Source: Hyaloperonospora brassicae
Taxonomy: Eukaryota; Oomycota; Peronosporomycetes; Peronosporales; Peronosporaceae
DNA: 64,000 bases
Assembly (NCBI GenBank): GCA_947650285.1
Contig: CANTFL010000455.1
Coordinates: forward strand, 62,001 to 126,000
Direction of reading: 5' to 3'
Below, piece after piece: positions 55,735-64,000 of this stretch. Position 1 is the stretch's first letter. The number at the start of each line of letters is the position of its first letter. The notes beneath the pieces were generated by a model. The model had not been told where the DNA came from. It made no database searches and saw only the letters and a program-made list of their open reading frames with translations. The position numbers were made by a program, and so were the translations under genes.

Positions 55735-58700
55735 GCGGCAAGGTTGCTTCAAAGGTCGATTTCGGGCCCCAGCCATGAATAAAGTAAAATGGTGTGTCAC
55801 CGCGAAAACGGTCTTGCGCTGTGTTGATTGCAAAAGGTAGCTGTTCTGCGTATTTGTCCCGATGTTTAATTCTTATCCTGACATACATTTATTTGCTTGT
55901 GTCAGGGTGTAAACCATACGGTCCGCCGTCCCATTTTCTTTTGGCCAGTACGCCATAATAATCCTCTGCTTTTGCCTTGCGGTCTTATTGAAAGCTTAAA
56001 ATAATTCGACATAAAGCTAGTTTCTTGCTCATTACGTTTTGCCTCACTCGTACGGCGGCTTCGTAACACGCATTTTTTTAATAATCCGGTAATGTCTAGG
56101 TAGTGCGGGACTGAGGGGATTTGCGAACACATTACCCGAAAACAGATCGACCCATTTCAGGATCTCTGGTTTGACTTTAAATGATCTTGGTAGCGAGAGA
56201 ATACGATCTATAGACAATTTTAAAAAGGTTAGGTCACTTGAATGTTTACCGACGAGCCTTAAAGATCGTACGGGCGTCCTTTGCCCGTCTTACTGTCCAC
56301 ACAGTCGCTCACATAGAGTGAAACACACCGGTACATTTCTCGCCAATGAAAACTCTTTATGATCCTGTGATACGTACGACCGATCCTTTTTTGTAGAACA
56401 TTCACACTTGCGTGACAATGATGTAATTAATCGCGCTGCACCAGCTCTAGAACTTTTAACAAACAAATTGAAACTACGCAAACTTCCCATTTATCCGCTG
56501 ATCGAGGCCTAACAAATAACAATACACTTGGATCCACATCGTTGCCTGATGCAATGACGGCACACACCCTCGCCTGTCCTGCTTTAATCTTTACCCATAC
56601 TTTGGTAAGATATACTTTTAAGTCTGAAATATATCACTGCCTATTCTGCGCTTGCATTATACGATCGATGCTCATTTTTTACACGATGTCCTTCTGCAAT
56701 ATTTAATAATTATTAACTCTTTTTATTGAAGACTGAGCGATTAATGGAACCTTGATCTCGGGATCGACTTGGCTGGGCATCAACAACGAATCGAAACGGT
56801 TGAGCGTGATCAGATGTTGACGATATAGACGAAATGATACGATCAAATCTTTCTGGCGATGTAGAGGCTAGCTCGCTAAACGGTCTGGGATATTTTTCCA
56901 ATCTCTCAACACGTGCTGGAAGTCGTGGATTGCAAATAATTGAAGTTTCTCTATAGCTTTGTAGAGGAGCAATGGAAAACCAAAAGCCTTGCAGGAGATC
57001 TCACTTTGCATCAGCCTGATCGCTTGAGGAATGTTTCGCAATCTTGCCCTCGTTCCGGGCTTGATCTGCGAGTGGATTCAAGCTGAGTAGCAACTCTCTA
57101 TGTTCCGATGTATTTTCAATAAGATTAGTGGTATACTACGAAGTGCCAGGCAGGACCGTTCGTCTAGCGTTTTTCTTATGATCGCACTGTATCTTTGCTC
57201 ATCCTTTTCACTCTAGCCAATCTGTCGAGCTTGGATCCCAGAAATCTTTCATCTACTTCCACCGTGGATGGCATGGTTATCGTCGGTATCAGTTATTTAC
57301 GAGGCTCAATCGCGATCAGTACCTCACCCACTTCTTCAAGCGAAATTAAACCCGCCGCCAATGCTCTCAGTAAATGATTTTCTGACTTCCTTGACCGAAG
57401 GGATTTTCTATGAACTATTTGATAACATCAATGCCCAAATCCCCAATCGCCCATTGAGGCCGGAAAATTTAGTTAAACAGGACAGGGTTTTATACCGCGT
57501 GAGCACCGAAATCTGCGTGACACTGACATATTGCAAAAGAAAGCGATCATATGGAGAATAGCTTACACTTCTTTCTAGATCATCCGGAAAAATTGAGTTC
57601 GCTAGGCTTCAGTGCACGACTACAGAACGTGATAGGCTAATGGACCACCTCATGTTCCTGGAATACCGTAGCGGATTCTGCCCAGTTACTAGAATACATC
57701 ACAATCAATGGTATCCAGTCCAATTAAAAATGCCTCAAAAAGACGTTGTGTACTTTATCCTTATATAAAGCAAATGCAATCTTCTTTTCCCCCAATCTCT
57801 CTCCCTTCAGCATAATGATTGCCGCATGTGATCTTGTCCGGATATCATTTACACCCACTTATAAGATCGTATTCGCGATCCTGTTTCATCATACGGTACA
57901 GACAATAATACATCTCTCGCGTGGATGTTTTTTTTTAAAGTTCACTTCGCTCATCTCATAGAGCACGGAAGCATAGTGTTTTAAAGTCTTCGATAAAGCT
58001 GGTGTAGTAGTTCAGAATTCCAAAAAATATTACATCGATCTTAACGTCCGAGAAAACGGGATGTTTCATAGCGATTCAAGTCCTAAGGATTACCTCCAAT
58101 CCTGTCAGTGTGACATGATGACTCCATATGTTCCGCCTTACGACGTTCTCGGAAACGTCAAGCTATATGGATATATAGATTCCAATGATAAAGAAAGTAT
58201 CAGAAATCGCTTTACCTCCCCATATAAGAACGTCTAGGATATGGAAGGAGTTAATATACCGCCTAACTACGATATACAATCTCCGAATAAAGACTGATGA
58301 TATCAGATTAACATCTGCATTCTTTACATTAAAAAATGGGTCAACTTTGACTCCCAAGGGCAATGCAGTCCCGATCTTAAATGGTCTTCAACTATCCGTA
58401 TAGATCATTACCGATTAGGCGTTGATAAATAAAAAGAGAATTCTATACACCGAAAGGCATCCGCAGCCATTTAAATAATCCCGATGGCTTCATTAAGGTA
58501 GAGTTCGATCTCGCACGCACCTTCATTACCACCACCAATATTGTACTTGCCATGTTTAGAGAAGAATACCACACATTTTTATCAATGACTTTCAACAAAA
58601 TTATGTGGATAAAATGCATGGTGTTTACCATCAATTTTCTCAGCTACTTCACCCGCCTGTAATCGTTGCTTCACCGTATACTATTACCGTATTTCTTAAT

Positions 58701-61700
58701 TATAACAACAATTAGTGAGGCCCACGATAAAGTAGAAGACCACATAATCTCGGCTAATAATATTCCATTAATCAAATCGGCTAACTTATCTCAAAATTTG
58801 GGGACCATCGGCCGCATACTTTGCTCGATCGGTTTCGCTTAATTGACGATATTGCTGCAAGCTGCTCCACGAGCTGCCGGGTGAAGTGCGTTTCCATTTT
58901 CCATGAGTAAAAGGCAACTCTTCCAGATTATTTGACGTAACGTTTCTTGCTCCACGATCAAGGGCACCCGGGATCTCCTCTTTGGATATCCAATCGATAG
59001 TCACTTATTTCGTGGGAGTAATCACTCTCGATGAGACCTCCATAACCTGGTCCACAGCGTATGCGTATACATCTCCGCTCTCGTGGCAATCTACCGATAT
59101 TTTGTTAGAATCTTCTTTGGTGAAACCTTCGTCAGTTGTCGTGTTTTAGCTGTTAAACGTTCGATTGAAGTGTTTTCGAGACCCACCATCTTTGACCAAA
59201 TTCTCGTTCGGCTGATGGGTGGATCGTTCCTGTAGCAGATCATTTGTCTCATAATCTTATGCATCGCCCGTATTCACCTCCGAATCGTCGTTTACTATCC
59301 AAGCTTTATCTAGTACCCGATCTTTATCTTCGGGTCTGTGACAAAGCGAACACATAATTTCACGGCTGAGTTGGAGTTGAGAGCGATTAGGCCATCAGCG
59401 CCAGTTATGTCTGAGATGATCTATGATCGGAGAAAATGAGATGGGAAGGGTGGCTCAAGATCGTCTACTTAAACGTAATAGATTGCGAGATCATTGATGG
59501 TAAGTATCGGTGATGTGGTTTACCCTAGAACGATTTCGGAATCTAAGAATAATCTCTACGGAGATTCGACCTCGACCTAAGATCGCGATCTCAACATGAT
59601 ATCGGGAGCCTGGAGTCAGCTGCGTACAAGTCGGACGTGCACCACGCCAAGGGTCAAGAGAAGGCGTACTCGATGTAGACCGCGTGGCTAAAGAGGCAAT
59701 CTTTTGGAATGGGAGACGCGTGGCACCGGATGTTCGTGATACAGATAGGCCTAGATTCGTGTATTGGGTTCGATTGATCAAAATTAAACATATCAATTTG
59801 CTTCGAATTGTACGTGTCGAATTCTCTTCCGGGTTGGACTATTGGACACCCGACGTCAATACATACATGCTTAGATCAAGTGATATCTCTGGATTGTTTT
59901 CACCAGAAATAAAGGACTCTCCACCACAGCCCCAAATGCGATTGGACGCAGCAAATAAGTAAAGGCGAAGCGTGTAAAATCGCGAGACGGCTTCAGTTTC
60001 AAAGGTCGCGCAGGTGGAATATCACTATTGGCCGAGAGATCTGGATCAGAACAAGGCAACTCAGATAGCGGACCGTCTATAAAATTTGCGATTATGTGAA
60101 GGTTTACACGCGATAGTTCCAATTCCAAGCAAGGTCAATCGGCATCGACTCGTGTCCACCTGGAAGAGTGCAACCCGCCCTACCGACGGGTACACAAGGC
60201 GATCGAATTTTACTGCAAGGAATCGGAGTATCCTTTATGTTAGTCGGTCGTCCGGCGCCAGAAGAGAGTTAGGAACGATATTTAAAACGAGCGATCGCCT
60301 CTTCAGTATAGGTCTCTTGATCACGTTGACCTTAAGCGATCTTCCATGTAATAATGATTCCCGACCTCAGTACGATCTTGAATGAAGTGTGCCCCTTGTT
60401 CCTAGCTTGTCCGATTGCACCACGATTTTTCATCGAATTAGGTACTCCTCCTATCTACTCCTTTGGTGATACTAATCTTTTAGTCGGCGCAGGATATGAA
60501 GGACAATAAACCAGAGATTCTGTTTTTTCTACCGAAATATCCGTTTCTTGTTACACGGTAGCATCGTGCAGCTGGCGATCGTCCAACTATCCTCCCGATT
60601 ACCTGCAACGTGCCCCACCCGAGTTTGTCGAGGTCATGTGTGCTTCGTGGCATCAGCGACCGGCAAAGCGACCGAAGGCCCAAGACGCGATGCTGCGTTT
60701 GGGCTTGCTTTCGTCTACGCTATCGAGATGTCGGATTTGTTCTCGTCGCCTTTGAACACGGCAGGCGGCACCTATAGTGACAACAATTATCATAGTATGA
60801 ACTCGAACCATATTTGTTTAGGACTCTGATAGAGGGCTCATTGGTGAAGGGTTTATATGTGAAAGCTCTTTTGTGATTTTTTTTGCGTCTTGCGTCTTCA
60901 AGTGTACATGTAGTTCAATGATAGTTGATGAAATGAATTAACCCCCCTTTCGCGTGCGTGCCACTTGCAGGGGTTCGATCCGTCGATGGCGACCGACGCT
61001 GTTGTTGAGTTGTCCGTGGAGAACTGGGGATTGTCGCCTGAATCACTCGGTCAGGTACGATATTGCTGTCGACCGATCGCGGCGTTTCGTCGAAACACGT
61101 TTTTTTTGGAACGGTCGTATCCATTGCTACCGGCGCTTCCAGTAGACGATGTCGATGCGAAACGGGCCGGACACACGCGCAGGTGAGGCTGAAGTTGGTT
61201 GATGGCGGCGGAGACGTGCGCTTGACAGGCCTTGCAGTCTACTTTGGGGCACTTAGAGCCGGCCACGCGATACTTGTGACCAAAGAGCTTCCATTCCTGA
61301 TTAAGTGGTCGAATTATAATAGGAGGAACATCTGTGATAAAAACGGAATAAAATCGCGTTTGATTGAAGAAAACGCTGCGTCGACGGGCTCACGGCAAAA
61401 AAAGCACTGTTCTCTTCCGGACGACCGACTGATCGGGATAGCAACAAAAACACTTTTCTTCCGACAATCGACTGATCCGTGCTTACAGTCAGCAACGACA
61501 CTCCTTGTTTCCACGTGATCCGACCGATACATATCCTGGTGATCCGGTCACCATGTCGGCTGTCTTTCAAAAGGCTAATGGGTCTCCGGAATTTATACTT
61601 TTATCGCGATCAAAGAGGGTCGTAAGTATCAAATATATTATCTTGCCAGGCCGCACGCTCAAGGTCGGCACACATACCGTGTCTCGCCGCACCCACAGTA

Positions 61701-63075
61701 TAGCTTTAAGAGGGCTAACTTTGATCCCCGCTTCCTTCAGCATTCCGATAGAACAGATACAAATTAATCTGGCAGATTGATTATCTATACTATAGACAGG
61801 TACGGTGGTTATCACCCTATCATCCCAATTCGAACATCATTTCGTAAACATCAGTCCCCGTCGTCAAAATCCAGACGTATGTCCACCATATCCATGGAGT
61901 ACATATTAAACTTTACTTCTTGGCCGACTTGATCGCCGAACCACACATCGAAGTAATGTACTAGCGATCCATTCAAGCTGATCTTTGTACTTGTTCTCTT
62001 CACTGTCATATTGGCATTCTATTCGATACTTATATGCTCTTTAGTTTGACTCTCATCGATGAAGTTTCCTACCTTACGAGAAAAGGTGGTGTTGACGATT
62101 GATATTTTTTGCGCCAAAATCAATCGGAGAATGGCAAATTTATTTTTATCTTGTCCACTGCTTTCCCTTGTTCGAACTACTTACGAAATGTGTGATACAT
62201 CTAATACCCACGTTGATCCCAAGGCGCAAGATCGATCTATATCCTAACAGGTAATCAGGCCTACTCATCCGATCTCTTCACAATTTTAATTGAAGACACA
62301 TATGTAGATCTTCTTGTATCTATGAGATCGGGCAGATCCTGCATGTATCTTCTTAATCCTTCCGGTGTCATTTAAAAATGGAAACGGTAGATCCTAGAAT
62401 TCTCGACTTCTTTAAGATTGTATCATAAAAAGGGTCCTGATTTAACATCTCCTAAACCTCTGGAGAAAACTTTCTAGCGCGCTTATTAGTATACATAACA
62501 CTTACGTGTCAAATCGTAAAATAACTTTATTGGGATCTTGCTAATCATATGCGATTCCCCATACGCCCCACACACGTAAAAATACTTGTCTGATAGATGT
62601 CTCTTGCGACCACGCTTCAGATATTTTAGTCATTTTCAGCAGGTCTAATCATCAAATTTGGTCTGATAGCAATAGGTTCAATGTCTTTGGTAGATCCCCG
62701 AGCTCACGTATTTTCACCCGATCCACACTATTATTTTCTTTGTGACGATTTTAAATATTCTTCCCTCGATCGGATAGGTCAGCCGTAGAAAAGAGACGTT
62801 CATCTGTATCCCCATTCGATGCACTTGTCATGGGCTCGAATTCGCTGTCGTCGCTCTCCTCCTGGTCTCGTGCACTGCTAAAGTCGATTTGGAATTTGAA
62901 GAACGGCCGATCGCTGATAAAACGTTCCCAATCCCATCGAATATTTTTCCTGACAAATTTCTAATAGCTGATGTGCGCTCAGAGTACGCTCCATTTCGTC
63001 ACCGTCCGTCAGTTTTGCTAGAATAATGTGCTGTACCAGATCGCGGTCCTTTGGTGTTGCAATAACCATGTCCAC
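55735..63075 (-). mobile_element. Decayed Ty3/gypsy retrotransposon gag-pol, probably interrupted
   Basis: On the minus strand the pol pieces occur in gypsy order. An acidic gag/protease linker (FQIDFSSARDQEESDDSEFE) lies at about 62780-62960 and a protease-type segment (MVDIRLDFDDGD) at about 61750-61945. Reverse transcriptase (SSLNMAS then PSGLFKWLRMPFGV) is at 58443-58600, with integrase zinc/core pieces at 56270-56300 (CVDSKTGKG) and 56129-56157 (WVDLFSGNVFA) and the integrase end (FAINTAQDRFRGDTPFYF) at 55735-55870. Many stops and frame changes show it is long dead. The protease-to-reverse-transcriptase distance (about 3.1 kb) is longer than usual, and plus-strand gag-like sequence lies in the gap, which suggests a nested insertion. 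LTRs were not identified. Confidence 0.75.
60130..60280 (+). pseudogene. Retroelement gag fragment, plus copy
   Basis: The DNA from about 60150 (AGAGTGCAACCCGCCCTACC ...) repeats the sequence found on the minus strand at 53200-53310, including GACGGGTACAC and GGTCGTCCGG, with many substitutions and small gaps. The coding frame is destroyed. Its orientation is opposite to the surrounding minus-strand gag-pol remnant. Confidence 0.6.
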
Positions 63076-64000
63076 ATTTTAACGCTAAACGGTCAACTTT
63101 CCATTTCGAATTGCGATCTAGGCTCGGGTTGCTGCGACGTTTATTTGATAGAAGTGCTAAATTGGATTCTTATCCGATCGCTTCTCAGCGTTATAATATT
63201 TTAAATTTACTGACACACCGTATCCTTCGTACTGCATCATCAAAAATGCAGCAGCATTTACGTGTACGGCGAGTAGATCCAACCGGCTCACTGTATCAAT
63301 CACGTACAGACTCTTTTATTTGATTTAGGAATACCAGAAACTTTCTACATCCAAATCTTGGATCAAGCATAAACGCGGAATTGAACTTTCCTAATCATAT
63401 CAGAGCTTGACCTTTGTCGCTGTCTCTACCGCTGGGCCCCTACAGTTCTGCGATTGCTGGGTCACGGATGCGCTGAATAATAAAGCTCACAATGAGGTTA
63501 AGCGTTTGTGGACGCTACCAACGGGCGCCTTATATCGTCCTGATCTGAGTTATTCGAATTGCGATCGTCGGGTTGTCTAATGTACGATTGACCACGGTGC
63601 GATCCTATCAATTACATCTCTACAACGCTGGTGTTAGTAACGAACATTTACCCCTTTTTGATCTATTGGATTAGAAAGATCGCTTGACAGGCTTGTTCCC
63701 TTTGTTCTCGTTGATATCGTTTCAAAGCAGCGTGTTAGTACGGTTGCAGATTTTCTTGGGCGGGAGGTGCCGCTTCTCTTCGAATCCTACCGCGTTCAAT
63801 AGTTACTAAATCTTGATTTCTTCTGCAAGATCGTGCAGATGTGCTCAGGCAATTGGATCTAGCGACATCCGCTGAATGTCGATCAAGTTATCGGATTCAG
63901 TCTTGTACTCAGCCTGAGGCAAATGCGACTAACTAGTACAATATTCTCTTAGAACTATCGCGATCGCCGTACTCATTTGATCTTCGTAATGGTATCCACT
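63076..64000. other. AT-rich window end
   Basis: No gene or RNA was recognised in the last 0.9 kb. It may contain the 5' end of the minus-strand gypsy element (gag start and LTR), but no motif confirms this. Confidence 0.35.

Noticed and set aside
60955..60990. GGTTCGATCC resembling a tRNA T-loop
   Set aside because: No pairing T-stem, anticodon arm or acceptor stem could be built around it.

Overview
The window looks like nuclear DNA of a peronosporalean oomycete (Phytophthora or a downy mildew). The reasons are a secreted RxLR/dEER-type protein (44380-45630), genes with introns of about 50-200 nt and GTRNGT-like donors, a three-repeat Myb factor, and decayed Ty3/gypsy, pogo/Tigger and probable Crypton elements. 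This is read by eye from motifs; no database search was run, so family names rest on visible domains.

Two compartments are visible. From 1 to about 40.6 kb the DNA is gene-dense and balanced in base composition. In order it carries the 3' end of a possible prefoldin-like (UXT) gene (+), a GTPBP1-type GTPase (-, 3 exons), the COPII coat subunit SEC24 (+, 3 exons), the nonsense-mediated-decay kinase SMG1 (-, 9 inferred exons, about 3311 aa), APC/C subunit APC5 (+), a GT71-like mannosyltransferase (-), an AAAP amino-acid transporter (+), a broken copper P-type ATPase pseudogene (-), a 3R-Myb regulator (-, 3 exons), a centrin (+), the ribosome-biogenesis factor NOC2 (-) and a CAMK-like kinase (-). 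These are unrelated housekeeping genes on alternating strands, not a pathway cluster.

From about 40.6 kb on, the window is gene-poor and, beyond about 50 kb, visibly AT-rich. It holds a truncated TGTAACGGGG-ended element packed with consecutive hairpins (42836-43749), the RxLR-type effector at the edge of the repeat zone, a Crypton-like recombinase fragment, an unnamed many-exon gene (46844-48283, minus), a pogo/Tigger transposon with inverted ends and an intron (48362-50211), and a long graveyard of Ty3/gypsy retrotransposons. In the graveyard, integrase, reverse transcriptase and protease remnants lie on the minus strand, and gag copies occur in both orientations. This fits the 'two-speed' layout known from plant-pathogenic oomycetes.

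The most unusual items are the hairpin array at 43.3-43.75 kb, the decayed copper ATPase (its phosphorylated Asp replaced by Asn), a repeated NP-x-A-x-F motif in the Myb tail, and the unnamed short-exon gene at 47 kb. Exon boundaries given below were derived by requiring GT/AG and a consistent reading phase; boundaries that could not be fixed are marked.
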